This document shows, piece after piece, positions 7,079 to 17,088 of a DNA stretch of 64,000 nucleotides. The DNA is from an uncultured Chloroflexota bacterium. GTDB lineage: Bacteria; Chloroflexota; Anaerolineae; Anaerolineales; Anaerolineaceae. The notes below the pieces were generated by a model. That model ran no database searches and was not told the DNA's origin. It saw nothing but the letters and a program-made list of their open reading frames with translations. Both the position numbers and the translations under genes were made by a program. Location of the stretch: positions 1-64,000 of the forward strand of contig CADATZ010000014.1 in NCBI GenBank assembly GCA_902791025.1. The letters run 5' to 3'. Numbering within the stretch: the stretch's first letter is position 1; each line of letters opens with the position of its first letter.

Positions 7079-9199
7079 TTATTTTGCTTTGAGGATGATG
7101 CGGGCATCAACAACCTTCAGACCTTTGCCCTGTTCATAGAGCATGACCGGATTGGCGTCGGATTCCTTGACCTCATCGCGCAGATCCCAAATCATCTGGG
7201 AGTATTTTGCAATCGTTTCAGCCATGGCTTCGCGATCTCTCGGAGCTTCACCGCGGGCACCTGCAAGGATCTTCGCAGCGCGGATCTCTTCCTGCATCTT
7301 CATACCCTGAGCCTTGGAGACCGGGGCAACACGGAAGGTTACGTCCTTCAGAACTTCGACGAAGATACCGCCAAGACCAAACATGACAGTCGGGCCGAAA
7401 GCTGCATCATTGATGGAACCGAGGATGATTTCAGTCCCCAGCGGAGCCATTTCCTGAATAGCGATACCGTGGATGTTGGCATCAGCTTTGTAGTTCTTCG
7501 CATTTTCCATGATCTTGCGGAACCATTCGCGGACCATTTCATCGTCCTTGACGTTGACTTTTACGCCGCCGGCATCGGACTTGTGGAGGATGTCAGGGGA
7601 GACGATCTTCATAACGACAGGATAGCCGGCCTGGTGAGCAAGTTCTACGGCTTCGTCTTCTGTCTTGGCCAGGAGCGTTGTGGTTGCATCAAGTCCATAA
7701 GCCTTGAAGACCTGTTTCGCTTCGACTTCCGTCAGGGCGTCACGGCCATCTGCACGAGCTGCGTTGATGATGGACAGAGCCTTTTCGCGGTCCACTTCAT
7801 AAGTTTCAGCGCTGTCAGAAGCCTTGGCTTCCTGCAGGCGAGCATACTGGCGCAGAGCAGCAATGGCGCTGATGGCGCGGGCGGGGTCATCATAAGCCGG
7901 GATGCCATGATCGGACAGCCAGCGCATAGCAGTGGCGCAGCGTTCGCCGCCAACGAAGGAAACGGTGATCGGTTTGTGAGCCAGGATTTCAGGACCGGCT
8001 TCTTCGATTGCACCATAGATACCTTCAGCGATTTCCTGCGGGTTGGTAACAGCAGTTTCGCAGTAAAGAACTGCCATACCATCAGTCCAGTCATGCTTCA
8101 AACCGAAAGCGATGCACTTTTTGTAGCCTTCGAGGCCTGCGCCGCCGGTGATATCAACAGGGTTCTTTGCAGAACCGAATTCCGGCATATAGTGCTTCAT
8201 TTCTTCCTGCATTTCTTTGGGCAGGAACTGAAGCGGTACGCCGAATTTTTCAGCAGAGTCTGTAGCCAGAACGCCAACGCCGCCGCCATTGGTAACGATC
8301 ACGAGGTTGTCGCCTTCCATCGGGGGCTGCAGTTCGAATGCCTGAGTGACATCGAAGAGGTTATCCAGATCTGTGGCCTGGATAACACCTGCCTGTTCAA
8401 AAGCAGAGCCATAAACTTTTGCGGCACCAGCCAGGGAACCGGTATGGGAAGCAGCAGCTGCTGCACCGTGAGCAGAAACACCGGACTTCAGAGCGATAAC
8501 AGGCTTCTTGGAGTTCTTGCAGACTTCCATGAAGCGGCGGCCGTCTTTCAAACCTTCGATGTAAAGGGCTGTGCAGCGGGTAGCAGGATCGTCTTCCAGC
8601 CATTCGATGATGTCAGCGAAGTCAACATCAGCCATGTTGCCAAGGGAGAACAGTTTATCAAAACCGACACCGCGGAGGTAGGTACCTGCATCCAGAGCAA
8701 TCAGCAGAGCGCCGGATTGGGAAATCAGAGCGCCGTTGCCGGGGAGCGGAAGAACCGGGGCAAAGGAAGCGTTCAATTTATCGGAGTTAGACAGAGAACC
8801 GATGATGTTCGGTCCGAGCAGGCGCATACCGTATTTGCGGCAGGTTTCGACGAGTTTATTTTCGGTTTCATGATCACCGACTTCACCAAAACCGGATGTA
8901 ATGACAGAAACGCCTTTAACGCCGGCTTCACCGCACTGTTCGATAGCGCCTAAAACCAGGTGAGCGGGAACAGTAACGACAGCCAGATCGATTTTGTTCT
9001 TCAATTCAAGAACACTGGTATAGGCTTTCAGGCCCTGAATTTCAGGTTCTTTCGGGTTGATCGGGAAGATATCCCCTTCGTATTTGCCGTTTTTCAATGC
9101 TTCAACTACAGAATAACCAATTTTACCGGCTTTGTTGGAAGCGCCGATAACTGCAACGCCCTTCGGTCTGAAAAGACCGTTTAAAGCTTCTTTGTTCAC
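7079..9199 (-). CDS. acd: acetate-CoA ligase (ADP-forming), fused alpha-beta subunits
   Basis: Converts acetyl-CoA (or another acyl-CoA), ADP and phosphate to the free acid, CoA and ATP. It is the energy-conserving last step of fermentation in archaea and some anaerobic bacteria. The 706-residue single chain contains, in order, a CoA-binding Rossmann domain (VAVIGASNKAGKIGYSV, 15-31), a succinyl-CoA-ligase-like domain with the phospho-histidine motif SHTGSLAG (His252), a third Rossmann-like domain, and a C-terminal ATP-grasp domain from about residue 485 (GYPVVMKIVSPDILHKSDAGG). Archaeal enzymes usually have these parts on two chains. The start is GTG, supported by AGGAG 7 bases upstream. It is monocistronic, with its own terminator. 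Acyl-CoA specificity is unknown; some relatives are protein acetyltransferases, but these usually carry a GNAT domain, absent here. Confidence 0.92.
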   Translation of the reverse strand: MNKEALNGLFRPKGVAVIGASNKAGKIGYSVVEALKNGKYEGDIFPINPKEPEIQGLKAYTSVLELKNKIDLAVVTVPAHLVLGAIEQCGEAGVKGVSVITSGFGEVGDHETENKLVETCRKYGMRLLGPNIIGSLSNSDKLNASFAPVLPLPGNGALISQSGALLIALDAGTYLRGVGFDKLFSLGNMADVDFADIIEWLEDDPATRCTALYIEGLKDGRRFMEVCKNSKKPVIALKSGVSAHGAAAAASHTGSLAGAAKVYGSAFEQAGVIQATDLDNLFDVTQAFELQPPMEGDNLVIVTNGGGVGVLATDSAEKFGVPLQFLPKEMQEEMKHYMPEFGSAKNPVDITGGAGLEGYKKCIAFGLKHDWTDGMAVLYCETAVTNPQEIAEGIYGAIEEAGPEILAHKPITVSFVGGERCATAMRWLSDHGIPAYDDPARAISAIAALRQYARLQEAKASDSAETYEVDREKALSIINAARADGRDALTEVEAKQVFKAYGLDATTTLLAKTEDEAVELAHQAGYPVVMKIVSPDILHKSDAGGVKVNVKDDEMVREWFRKIMENAKNYKADANIHGIAIQEMAPLGTEIILGSINDAAFGPTVMFGLGGIFVEVLKDVTFRVAPVSKAQGMKMQEEIRAAKILAGARGEAPRDREAMAETIAKYSQMIWDLRDEVKESDANPVMLYEQGKGLKVVDARIILKAK

Positions 9200-9481
9200 G
9201 ATAAACTCCTAAAATTGATCTTGATGAATGAACAGGCTGAAACAGCCTATTTATCCTTTATAAAATAACAACATTATTTTAGCACCAAATCTATTTTTTT
9301 GGGATATTTTTATTAAGAAAATTTAAAAAACAAACCTTTTTATTCCTTTTTTTACTGTCGTTACACCACTTTATCCATATAAAAAGACTGAAATGTACTG
9401 TACTGAAAAATTTATAAAGTAAAATAGTATTAACTATTGAAAGTATCTGTCATATCTTAGAATATGATTAGGAGATGATTT
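9200..9481. other. divergent intergenic region with promoter-like sequences
   Basis: An AT-rich region between two divergent genes. On the plus strand TTGAAA (9437-9442) and TAGAAT (9458-9463) could form a promoter for the leucine-rich-repeat gene. An inverted repeat TCATAT-N6-ATATGA (9450-9467) overlaps that -10 box. On the minus strand a short hairpin (AGGCTG/CAGCCT, near 9236-9250) lies in the leader of the acetate-CoA ligase gene. I see no RNA gene. Confidence 0.4.
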
Positions 9482-11425
9482 ATGATAAAAATTTTTTTCT
9501 TTCTTCTGAGCCTGATTTGTGTGTTTATTTCACAGCCTGTTGAGGCTCAGGATGAACCCCAAATACTTTCTTCAAATAACTGGTCTTATTTCAGCAATGA
9601 AACCGGCTGGACTGTCAGTTCATATTCCGGTGATAAAATAAATCTTGAAATTCCAGCAGAGATTAATGATATTCCCGTGACACAGCTTGGCGCTGAACTT
9701 TTTATGAATAACTCCAAACTCGAATCCATTCAAATTCCTGACAGCGTCACAACCATTGGCAAGAATGCCTTTCTTGGCTGTACAGCTTTGAAAGAAGTAA
9801 AGATTCCAGAACAAGTCAAAACGATTCCGGAAGGCTGCTTCCGTTATTGCTTATCACTTGAAAATGTTGAGTTGCCTTACATTTTGACATCCATCGGCAA
9901 GGATGCTTTCAGTGACTGTCTTGCGCTTCGGGAAATTTCGATTCCGCCAAATGTTACAACGATCGGTGAAACCGCATTTGCTTATTGTGAAAACCTTGAA
10001 AATATCAAAGTTCCCCGAAAACTTACAACTGTCAATGCCAATGCGTTTCTGGATACATCCTGGTTTGATCAGCAGAGTGATAAATTTGTTTTTATTGGCC
10101 GGGGTATTCTCTTGAAATACAATGGCGACGAGAAAAATGTTGAAGTACCTTATGGAACAGTTTCCATTTCCAACGCTTTTCAGGGAAATGTTCGAATTGA
10201 ATCTGTTGTACTGCCGCAAACTGTACTGAGAATTACTCAAAATGCATTCCGTGATGCTGCAAATCTGAAGACAATCAATATTCCTGATTTTGTAACTACA
10301 ATTGGCGCAAGTGCTTTCGAAGGATGCCGCAACCTGACAGAAATCAATCTGCCTTCAACCGTTACTTCTCTTGGAAGCTCTGCTTTCCGTTACTGCGACC
10401 GGCTGACAAAACTTGATATACCGGAGAAGGTGAAATCTCTGGGATCTCGAGTCGCAGGTGATTGTCCGAATCTGGTGAGCATAAAAATTCCGGATGCTGT
10501 CACAACGATCAATGTAAATGCCTTTACCGGATCAGATAATCTCCAAATCAAAATCATTCCCGGGTCACCGGCAGAAGATATTTTAAAAGAATATGAAACC
10601 CCATATGTTTACTACCAGGCTTCAACAGAAGACTATTCCTTAAGTAATAATGGAACTGAAATAAAAATCGTTCGTTACAATGGAGATAAAAAATTTATTG
10701 AAATACCTGCGCAAATCGGTGGTCTTCCGGTTACATCTATCGGAGATGCGGCTTTTCAGGATAATACTTTAGTCAAAACTGTCTCTATCCCCTTTACTGT
10801 CAAAACTATTGGTGACTATGCGTTCTCCAATATGCCGAATCTCGAAGAAATATCACTTTCCTTTGGGCTGGAGAAATTAGGCTCTCATGTCTTTTCCGGC
10901 TCAAATGCTTTATTGGAAATCAATATTCCTCAAGGGGTGAAATTCATTGGAAAGGATTTCATTGATACATCTGCTGCAACACGTTTATGTACAGTTCCAG
11001 GTTCTCCTGCAGAACAAATACTTCTCGATAATGGATATTGGGTCCTCACCCCCGAATCCTGTTCTGAAGAGATAACACCAGCAGAAAAATGGGCAGCGGA
11101 AACACTGTCTGCAGGAACTATGATTCAATCTTCAGAAGCGATAACGACAACTTCTCCAAGGGTCATCAATGTTAAAGCTGAAAATATAGAACTTATCAGG
11201 ATACCTGATGGAGTCAAAATAATTACAGCGGAGATGGTACCGGAAACAGATAATCCACTTATTCTTTTTGTACCATCAAGTGTTGAAGAAATCAATTTTT
11301 CAATTTTAGAAGGGAAAAATGTAACGATTGCCGGTAAGAAAAACAGCTATGCAGAGAGGTTTTCACATGAAAACGATATAAATTTTATTTCTCAAATAAT
11401 CAGCGAAACCGGAATCAATTATTAA
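9482..11425 (+). CDS. secreted leucine-rich-repeat protein (BspA/LRR_5 type)
   Basis: 647 residues. An N-terminal signal peptide ends near PVEAQ (residues 18-22). Most of the protein is BspA-like repeats of about 23 residues with the pattern 'IPdsVTtIGknAFlGCtaLkeVkIP'. There are at least ten units, in two blocks (about residues 55-350 and 410-510) separated by short domains with a YNGDKKFIEIPAQIGGLPVTSIG motif. There is no C-terminal LPXTG motif or membrane anchor. BspA-type repeats serve in adhesion and protein binding. The start has AGGAG a few bases upstream. A smaller secreted protein follows 27 bases later and is probably co-transcribed. The binding partner is unknown. Confidence 0.9.
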   Translation: MIKIFFFLLSLICVFISQPVEAQDEPQILSSNNWSYFSNETGWTVSSYSGDKINLEIPAEINDIPVTQLGAELFMNNSKLESIQIPDSVTTIGKNAFLGCTALKEVKIPEQVKTIPEGCFRYCLSLENVELPYILTSIGKDAFSDCLALREISIPPNVTTIGETAFAYCENLENIKVPRKLTTVNANAFLDTSWFDQQSDKFVFIGRGILLKYNGDEKNVEVPYGTVSISNAFQGNVRIESVVLPQTVLRITQNAFRDAANLKTINIPDFVTTIGASAFEGCRNLTEINLPSTVTSLGSSAFRYCDRLTKLDIPEKVKSLGSRVAGDCPNLVSIKIPDAVTTINVNAFTGSDNLQIKIIPGSPAEDILKEYETPYVYYQASTEDYSLSNNGTEIKIVRYNGDKKFIEIPAQIGGLPVTSIGDAAFQDNTLVKTVSIPFTVKTIGDYAFSNMPNLEEISLSFGLEKLGSHVFSGSNALLEINIPQGVKFIGKDFIDTSAATRLCTVPGSPAEQILLDNGYWVLTPESCSEEITPAEKWAAETLSAGTMIQSSEAITTTSPRVINVKAENIELIRIPDGVKIITAEMVPETDNPLILFVPSSVEEINFSILEGKNVTIAGKKNSYAERFSHENDINFISQIISETGINY

Positions 11426-11452
11426 CATTAGATGTATAACAGGAGGCAGGTC

Positions 11453-12100
11453 ATGCAATATATGAATCTGAACTTAAAAAAGATCGTTTATCTTACTACT
11501 ATCGTAATATTTTTCCTTTCAGGGGGTTTGATATCCGCTTCAGCTGATACCCTGGCATTCAATGATTTATTGGAACAATTAAAGAATAATGAAATGATTC
11601 CCCGTGAACGAGGAAAGGTAATATCTTTCGGCGAATTTGAAGATGAATTCGGGATAATGGGGCACTATCAGTGGTTCCCAATCATGAATGCCGAAAATTT
11701 TGTCCTGTCCGCCAATATCTCGTGGCTGTCCTCTTTGCCGGCAACAAACGGCTCATTGGCAGGATGTGGATTTGTTTTTGGCTCTGACCCAAGTGGAAAA
11801 GATCACCTTATGGCTTCCGTTCGAATGGATGGTCATGTTTATCTTTCCGGTATCAGCGGCGGAAATCAGCTGAAATTTATGGAATATTTCTTTGGATATC
11901 CAACAATCCAGGGTGAGGTAAATTTTGTGCTTGTCGTAAATGGGGATAAGGCTTCAACATATATCAATGGAGAACGTCTTGGTACCCGCAACGCTCTTGC
12001 ATACTACGGGGATGCAATCGGTTTTGCTACACTTTCAGGAACAAATTATCAATTCGGAACGCGCTGTAATTGGAAGGATATTTATCTCTATAGTTGGTAG
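11453..12100 (+). CDS. small secreted protein, concanavalin/LamG-like fold suspected
   Basis: 215 residues. The ATG at 11453 was chosen over upstream in-frame starts because AGGAGG (11441-11446) precedes it by 6 bases. A signal peptide ends around SASA (residues 28-31). The C-terminal 140 residues contain alternating beta-strand-like stretches (FVLSANISW, CGFVFGSD, YLSGISGGN, FVLVVNGDKASTYINGERLG) reminiscent of the jelly-roll domains seen in LamG and DUF1080 proteins. That comparison is by eye only. It follows the leucine-rich-repeat gene closely, suggesting a shared surface role. Confidence 0.7.
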   Translation: MQYMNLNLKKIVYLTTIVIFFLSGGLISASADTLAFNDLLEQLKNNEMIPRERGKVISFGEFEDEFGIMGHYQWFPIMNAENFVLSANISWLSSLPATNGSLAGCGFVFGSDPSGKDHLMASVRMDGHVYLSGISGGNQLKFMEYFFGYPTIQGEVNFVLVVNGDKASTYINGERLGTRNALAYYGDAIGFATLSGTNYQFGTRCNWKDIYLYSW

Positions 12101-12132
12101 TTGGTGATCAGCAGTTTTTGCAGTTACCGGTC

Positions 12133-12196
12133 AGCAGCAAGACCAATAAAAATACCGCCAGGTGAAGTTTGGCGGTATTTTATTGGTCTTGCTGCC
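12133..12196. terminator. long bidirectional terminator hairpin
   Basis: The left arm, 12133-12160 (AGCAGCAAGACCAATAAAAA and on to ACCGCCA), pairs almost completely with the right arm, 12170-12196 (TGGCGGTATTTTATTGG and on to GCTGCC). It lies exactly between two convergent genes and has A/T runs on both sides of the GC core, so it can act in both directions. Confidence 0.85.
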
Positions 12197-12199
12197 AAC

Positions 12200-12871
12200 T
12201 TATTTCTTGTCTTCTTTTCTCCAGCGGATACGGAGAGGAGATTTTCGCTCATCCCCGCGGCGAAGTCTTTTAAAATTCGGCTTCAGGGAAATGAGAACCA
12301 ATATCTCAGCAGCAACTGCATAAAGACAATACCACCAGGAACATTTTCCGAGAATCGCTCCGATAATGAATCCGATCAATCCGAAAATATTAAAACATGC
12401 AACCGTTACGGAAGCATATCCGGTAATGAGGTAAATGAGCAAACAGGGAAGAGGCATGGCAAGCCAAAAACCTTCCCACAAGGCAACAGCCGCGCCGGCT
12501 GAGGTCAACCCGCCGGCACCACCGCGGAAATAAAACTTTCCATCTCTTCTGCGTTCAATAAGAAATATTGAATATATATGTCCGAGAACGGCAAGGATGC
12601 CTCCAATCGAGGTCATCCATGGTTCAGGGGCAGGTACAAAAAGTTTTGCTATTCTTACTGCAGCAACACCTTTCAATATATCAAGGACTGCCGTCAGAAT
12701 TCCCCAAAAGGTTCCGGAAACGCGCATAACATTAGACATACCCATTCTGCCTGAGGCAATATACCGGATATCTTTATTTTTTGTGAGTTTTACGATGATC
12801 CATCCGAAAGGAATGGCCCCGACAAGATAAGCTGTCAGCCAATATAAAAAGTGTGAAGCTGTAATACTCAT
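12200..12871 (-). CDS. plsY: glycerol-3-phosphate acyltransferase PlsY (acyl-phosphate type)
   Basis: Transfers an acyl chain from acyl-phosphate to glycerol-3-phosphate, the first step of phospholipid synthesis, in the membrane. 223 residues with about five hydrophobic segments. The first conserved loop reads SGRMGMSNVMR (40-50), corresponding to the SGNxGxTNVxR motif of PlsY. A second conserved region is GHIYSIFLIERRR followed by FRGGAGG, where most PlsY have FxxFKGGKG, so the loop here is longer and lacks the second lysine. AGGAGG precedes the ATG. It is probably functional but belongs to a divergent PlsY subgroup. Confidence 0.85.
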   Translation of the reverse strand: MSITASHFLYWLTAYLVGAIPFGWIIVKLTKNKDIRYIASGRMGMSNVMRVSGTFWGILTAVLDILKGVAAVRIAKLFVPAPEPWMTSIGGILAVLGHIYSIFLIERRRDGKFYFRGGAGGLTSAGAAVALWEGFWLAMPLPCLLIYLITGYASVTVACFNIFGLIGFIIGAILGKCSWWYCLYAVAAEILVLISLKPNFKRLRRGDERKSPLRIRWRKEDKK

Positions 12872-12892
12872 ACTGAAACCTCCTGCTATAAC

Positions 12893-13705
12893 TTATTTTT
12901 TTATCAAATAATAAGCCACTATCAAAAGTGCCGGAATTTGAGCCGGTAATATTCTTTGTAAGGTACGTCTCACCGGTTCATTCCGATCTGAACCGATGAC
13001 CAGACTTGTAAATGTATAATACCAGAGAAACATTAGAGAACCGTAAGAAATAATGTTTATTGGCCAATAGTGAAGCCCTGCATCCGCAAAACTCATTACA
13101 ACGCTTGTCATAGCTGATAGCATAAAAACATTCCAACTGATCACATGAGAAGAAAAGATTTTTAAACTGACAACAAAACAAAGAATAAAAACTGCCGGCA
13201 GCGTTACGACCAGACGGGAAATATTAGCGCGAAGAGCAATAATAAATAACAGAAAAACTGCATAACAAAGGCTGTCTAAAACTATGATCGATGTCGATTT
13301 TCGGGAGGATGCCGGATCGCAGTTAATGTACTCAAATTGCAGTACAAGATACAAAAGGCCGCCGGTAATAAACAGAAGCAGCCATCCGGTTATGTCTTTC
13401 TGAAAATTTCTTAATGTAAAACCGATAGTCAGAGTCACAGCAAAGGGCAGGAATAAATGCAGGGCAATTTGTTCTTTTTCAATCAACAGTCGTGAGTGAA
13501 GCGCATAAAACATTCCAAGATCAGTAACAAATGCCGCTAAAGGTATTACAGTCTCCATGGCATTCAGTCCAAAGCCAATCGAAAAGCCAAAAAGATCGAA
13601 ATTGAATCGAAACAGCTCACGATCGGTAATTGACGCCATCATAAACACCATTATGATGATTCCTGTCAGTGTGGAAAAGTAAAGTCCCGGCGTTTGATCT
13701 TTCAT
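12893..13705 (-). CDS. multi-pass membrane protein of unknown function
   Basis: 270 residues with seven or eight hydrophobic segments spread over the whole length and little soluble sequence. The ATG at 13705 is preferred over a TTG 27 bases upstream, because a TATAAT box ends only 7 bases before that ATG, which would make the mRNA leaderless. I recognise no family motif. It lies 21 bases upstream of plsY on the same strand, so the two may be transcribed together. Confidence 0.7.
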   Translation of the reverse strand: MKDQTPGLYFSTLTGIIIMVFMMASITDRELFRFNFDLFGFSIGFGLNAMETVIPLAAFVTDLGMFYALHSRLLIEKEQIALHLFLPFAVTLTIGFTLRNFQKDITGWLLLFITGGLLYLVLQFEYINCDPASSRKSTSIIVLDSLCYAVFLLFIIALRANISRLVVTLPAVFILCFVVSLKIFSSHVISWNVFMLSAMTSVVMSFADAGLHYWPINIISYGSLMFLWYYTFTSLVIGSDRNEPVRRTLQRILPAQIPALLIVAYYLIKK

Positions 13706-13712
13706 AATTGTT

Positions 13713-13742
13713 ATTATAAGCCTTTTTAACAAAGAATAACAA
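13713..13742 (-). promoter_or_regulatory. promoter placing transcription start at the ATG (leaderless)
   Basis: On the minus strand TTGTTA (13737-13742) and TATAAT (13713-13718) are 18 bases apart. Seven bases then separate the -10 box from the ATG at 13705, so the expected start site coincides with the start codon. No ribosome-binding site is present. Confidence 0.6.
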
Positions 13743-13792
13743 AAGTATATTTTTAGATAGATATACGAAAGTCTACAAAATATGAATCGCTT

Positions 13793-13889
13793 TTATTCAT
13801 AACCCGTCAGAGCAGGACACAGTACAGTTTTCTTATGTTGGCTTCTCTGAAACAAGAAAGCAGTCCAGCCGTGCATCGTTCTGAATGGG
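13793..13889. repeat. palindromic repeat, copy R2 (divergent)
   Basis: A degenerate member of the family: ends TTATTCATAACCC and CGTTCTGAATGGG, loop GGCTTCTCTG, and a stem containing ACAGTACAGTTTTCTT against AAGAAAGCAGTCC. It shares the ACAGTTTT stem type with copy R5 (42.3 kb). It lies between the divergent starts of two membrane-protein genes. Apart from it, the 13706-14000 gap holds only promoters. Confidence 0.6.
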
Positions 13890-13960
13890 TCACCAATTAG
13901 TAAGAATATGGTGTTCAAATAAAAAATCTGAGGAATATGAATACACATTTATACTGTTTT

Positions 13961-13991
13961 TTCACTTTGAGTACACTGAAAATGGTATAAT
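13961..13991 (+). promoter_or_regulatory. probable promoter of the membrane protein-gyrB operon
   Basis: A consensus TATAAT (13986-13991) lies 9 bases before the ATG at 14001. The best -35 match is TTCACT (13961-13966) with a long 19-base spacer. Little or no leader would be left before the start codon. Confidence 0.45.
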
Positions 13992-14000
13992 TTAATGGTT

Positions 14001-15035
14001 ATGGAAAATCGGCAAATACCCACTTCTACACCGGTACCCGGAGTAATCAAATGTCTTGTTGAAGGCTGTAATCTGGTTGCAAACAAAGCTTTTCTTCTGC
14101 TTTGTCCTGTCTTACTTGATTTGTTTTTACTCTTCGGGCCTAAACTTCGCGTCGAATCATTTTCCAGACCGGTTTTTGATTCATTTATTAATCAGTTGAT
14201 GAAGTCAGCAGCAAATGCACCTTCACGTCAGATAGAATTGATTAAGGATGTTTTGAGTCAAGCCCTTTCCACAGTGAATCTCTTTGGCTTTCTGCAAACT
14301 TATCCTGTCGGAGTCAGTGTGATTTTTGCCTCCGCAGGCAATTCCACACCACTTGGCACCGCTCCGGAAATACAGGTAACTTCCGCTCTTTTGATCATAG
14401 CACTCGTAGCTTTGTTTATAATCCTTGGAGTAGTTCTCGGAACTGTATATTTCTCAATCACAGGTGCAGCGGCTAAAGATAATGGGAAATTCAGTTGGAA
14501 AGTCTTCGGTTCTCAGCTTCTGAATACTATATTATTTTATATAGCCCTGATTATTCTGATTGCTATAATAGCGGTACCGATCAGCTGCCTTATGACTCTC
14601 ATTTTCATGACGGTACCGCTTCTCTACCAATTGATGCTTATCTTGATAGTCATGATCGGCTGTTGGATCATGATTCCGCTCTTTTATATTCCTCACGGAA
14701 TTTTTATGAAAAATCTCGATTTTCCTAATGCGATCAAGGAAAGCTTCAAAATGGCTTCCTGGAGCAGTCCGATAACGATTCGGTTTATTTTGTTATCGCT
14801 CATTTTCTCATTTGGTCTGGATATGATCTGGACGATCCCCGCACAATCCTCATGGCTGATTCTATTCAGCATTTTCGGACATGCTTTTATTACAACAGCA
14901 CTGATTGCAAGCTCATTCATCCTTTATCGCGAGCTTGACAAATGGCAAAAAGAAAACCGGAGTTTTCTTGAATGGCGTAAGGCCAATCTCCGTTTCAAGC
15001 AGATTTTTAAAAAGGAACCAGAAACACATGACTGA
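14001..15035 (+). CDS. multi-pass membrane protein upstream of gyrB
   Basis: About 344 residues from the ATG at 14001 (another in-frame ATG lies two codons earlier, at 13995, only 3 bases after the -10 box). Hydrophobic segments are at about 27-45, 95-110, 125-160, 175-235 and 250-310, consistent with six or more membrane helices. The ends are charged and cytoplasmic in character. No enzymatic motif is recognised. Its stop codon overlaps the gyrB start (ATGACTGA), so the genes are translationally coupled. The role is unknown. Confidence 0.75.
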   Translation: MENRQIPTSTPVPGVIKCLVEGCNLVANKAFLLLCPVLLDLFLLFGPKLRVESFSRPVFDSFINQLMKSAANAPSRQIELIKDVLSQALSTVNLFGFLQTYPVGVSVIFASAGNSTPLGTAPEIQVTSALLIIALVALFIILGVVLGTVYFSITGAAAKDNGKFSWKVFGSQLLNTILFYIALIILIAIIAVPISCLMTLIFMTVPLLYQLMLILIVMIGCWIMIPLFYIPHGIFMKNLDFPNAIKESFKMASWSSPITIRFILLSLIFSFGLDMIWTIPAQSSWLILFSIFGHAFITTALIASSFILYRELDKWQKENRSFLEWRKANLRFKQIFKKEPETHD

Positions 15036-16959
15036 AGCAACACAAGTAAACACCAATTATGATGCCAGTAAGATCCAGGTTCTGGAAGGTCTTGAAGCCG
15101 TCCGCCGCCGCCCCGGTATGTATGTCGGCGGTACGGATGCAAAAGCACTCCATCACCTCGTTTATGAAGTTGTCGACAACGCTATCGACGAGGCATTAGC
15201 CGGGTATTGTACTGACATTGAAGTAACCATTCATGAAGACCAAAGCGTTACTGTTTCCGATAACGGCCGTGGTATTCCGGTAGATATCCACCCGACAAAG
15301 AAGATTTCCGCTCTTGAAGTTGTATTGACAACACTTCACGCGGGCGGTAAATTCGGCGGCGGCGGATATAAAGTTTCCGGTGGTCTTCATGGCGTCGGGT
15401 CTTCCGCTGTCAACGCTCTTTCTGAATGGATGGAAGCTCGTGTTTATCGCGACGGAAAGATTTATTTTCAGCGTTATCATCAGGGACATCCGGATGAACC
15501 TGTAAAAGTGATCGGTGAATGTCCCAAAGAAAAAACGGGGACAGAAATCACTTTCCGTTTCGATCCGACTATTTTCAAAGAAGAAACAGAAGGCCTTCAC
15601 TACAATACACTCGTCAATCGCTTCCGCGAAATGGCTTTTGTGACCCGCAAGACAATGATCCATCTTGTTGACGAACGCAGCGGGAAAGAAATCTCCTTCT
15701 ACTTCCAGGGCGGCATCACCTCTTTTGTTCATTACCTCAACCAGGGTCGTAAACCGCTGCATGCTGTTGTTTACGGCGAAAAAGAAATCGATAATATCGG
15801 CATTGAGGTAGCCATCCAATATACAGATGCGTATAACGAAACCGTCTATTCCTTTGCGAACACCATCAACACCATTGATGGCGGTACGCACATGACCGGC
15901 TTGCGTACAGCAGTAACGCGCGTCATTAATGACTATGCGCATAAGGCAAACCTCTTGAAGGAAAATGACAAAAACTTCTCCGGTGATGATACCCGTGAAG
16001 GTATTACAGCTATCGTTTCCATCAAACATCCGGATCCACAGTTCGAGAGCCAGACAAAAGTCAAGCTGATGAACACAGAGGTTTCAACATACGTTCAACA
16101 GGTTGTCGGTGAATGTTTCAAGGAATTTCTCGAAAACACTCCCAGTGCAGGGAAAGCAATCGTTGAGCGCTGTAAAACTTCTGCTCGTGCCCGTGATGCT
16201 GCGCAGCATGCACGTGACCTTGTGTTCCGCAAATCCGCACTCGAAAGCATGACCCTGCCGGGGAAGCTTGCAGACTGCTCCGGCCGCGATTCCACAAAAG
16301 CAGAACTTTACATCGTGGAAGGTGATTCCGCAGGTGGTTCAGCAAAACAGGGACGTGACCGTACTTTCCAGGCGATCCTTCCGCTTCGCGGTAAGATTCT
16401 CAATACGGAACGTGCCAGCGCCGACAAGATTTTTGCCAATAACGAAGTCAAGGCAATGATCTCCGCAATCGGTACCGGAATCAACGAGAATTTCAACCTG
16501 AAAAATCTGCGTTATCATCACATTATTATCATGACCGATGCGGATGTCGATGGAAGCCATATCCGCACCCTTTTGCTGACGTTCTTCTTCCGCTATATGC
16601 CTGAACTTATTACGGAAGGTCATGTTTACATTGCTCAGCCGCCGCTCTATAAGATCCAGTCCGGGAAGAAGGTACAATACGCTTACAGTGATGATGAGCG
16701 GGATGATGTACTCAAAAAGCTTGGTACCGCAGCCGCTGAAAAAGCCAACATACAGCGATATAAAGGTCTGGGTGAAATGAATCCGGAACAGCTTTGGGAA
16801 ACGACGATGGACCCGGAAAAACGTACGCTTCTGCAGGTTCATCTTGCTGATTCCATGGCAGCGGATAAGACTTTCACGATGCTGATGGGCTCTGAAGTTC
16901 CTCCCCGCAGCCGTTTTATTCAGACACACGCGGCAGAAGTCAGAAATCTTGACGTCTGA
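15028..16959 (+). CDS. gyrB: DNA gyrase subunit B
   Basis: ATPase subunit of the type II topoisomerase that introduces negative supercoils. 643 residues, normal for GyrB without the extra insertion of enterobacteria. The GHKL ATPase motifs are visible: [10 protein letters not shown] near 47, [10 protein letters not shown], and [15 protein letters not shown]. The TOPRIM domain has [15 protein letters not shown] (Glu431) and the metal-binding DADVDGSHI (Asp504, 506, 508). The C-terminus has the [20 protein letters not shown] signature. The ATG at 15028 follows AAGGAA and matches the start of homology; in-frame starts further upstream lie inside the preceding gene. ParE is a possible alternative, but the motifs favour GyrB. 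No gyrA is nearby. Confidence 0.96.
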   Translation: MTEATQVNTNYDASKIQVLEGLEAVRRRPGMYVGGTDAKALHHLVYEVVDNAIDEALAGYCTDIEVTIHEDQSVTVSDNGRGIPVDIHPTKKISALEVVLTTLHAGGKFGGGGYKVSGGLHGVGSSAVNALSEWMEARVYRDGKIYFQRYHQGHPDEPVKVIGECPKEKTGTEITFRFDPTIFKEETEGLHYNTLVNRFREMAFVTRKTMIHLVDERSGKEISFYFQGGITSFVHYLNQGRKPLHAVVYGEKEIDNIGIEVAIQYTDAYNETVYSFANTINTIDGGTHMTGLRTAVTRVINDYAHKANLLKENDKNFSGDDTREGITAIVSIKHPDPQFESQTKVKLMNTEVSTYVQQVVGECFKEFLENTPSAGKAIVERCKTSARARDAAQHARDLVFRKSALESMTLPGKLADCSGRDSTKAELYIVEGDSAGGSAKQGRDRTFQAILPLRGKILNTERASADKIFANNEVKAMISAIGTGINENFNLKNLRYHHIIIMTDADVDGSHIRTLLLTFFFRYMPELITEGHVYIAQPPLYKIQSGKKVQYAYSDDERDDVLKKLGTAAAEKANIQRYKGLGEMNPEQLWETTMDPEKRTLLQVHLADSMAADKTFTMLMGSEVPPRSRFIQTHAAEVRNLDV

Positions 16960-16977
16960 TCAACACAAAAGATTAAT

Positions 16978-17028
16978 AAAAAAGACAGGTTCTATTTGCC
17001 ATTCGGCAAAAGGTACCTGTCTTTTTTG
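16978..17028 (+). terminator. gyrB terminator
   Basis: AAAAGACAGGT pairs with ACCTGTCTTTT, with an inner TTTGCC/GGCAAA stem around the loop ATTC, then TTTTTT. It starts about 20 bases after the stop codon. Confidence 0.88.
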
Positions 17029-17088
17029 TTTAAACTTTTTATAATATATAATCGTTTTATAAAGAAAGACTCATATTGGAGGTTTACG

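Noticed and set aside
5404..8953. Long open frames on the plus strand opposite dppA and the acetate-CoA ligase gene
   Set aside because: They lie entirely antisense to clear genes, have no ribosome-binding sites, and their low-complexity translations look like mirror images of coding sequence.
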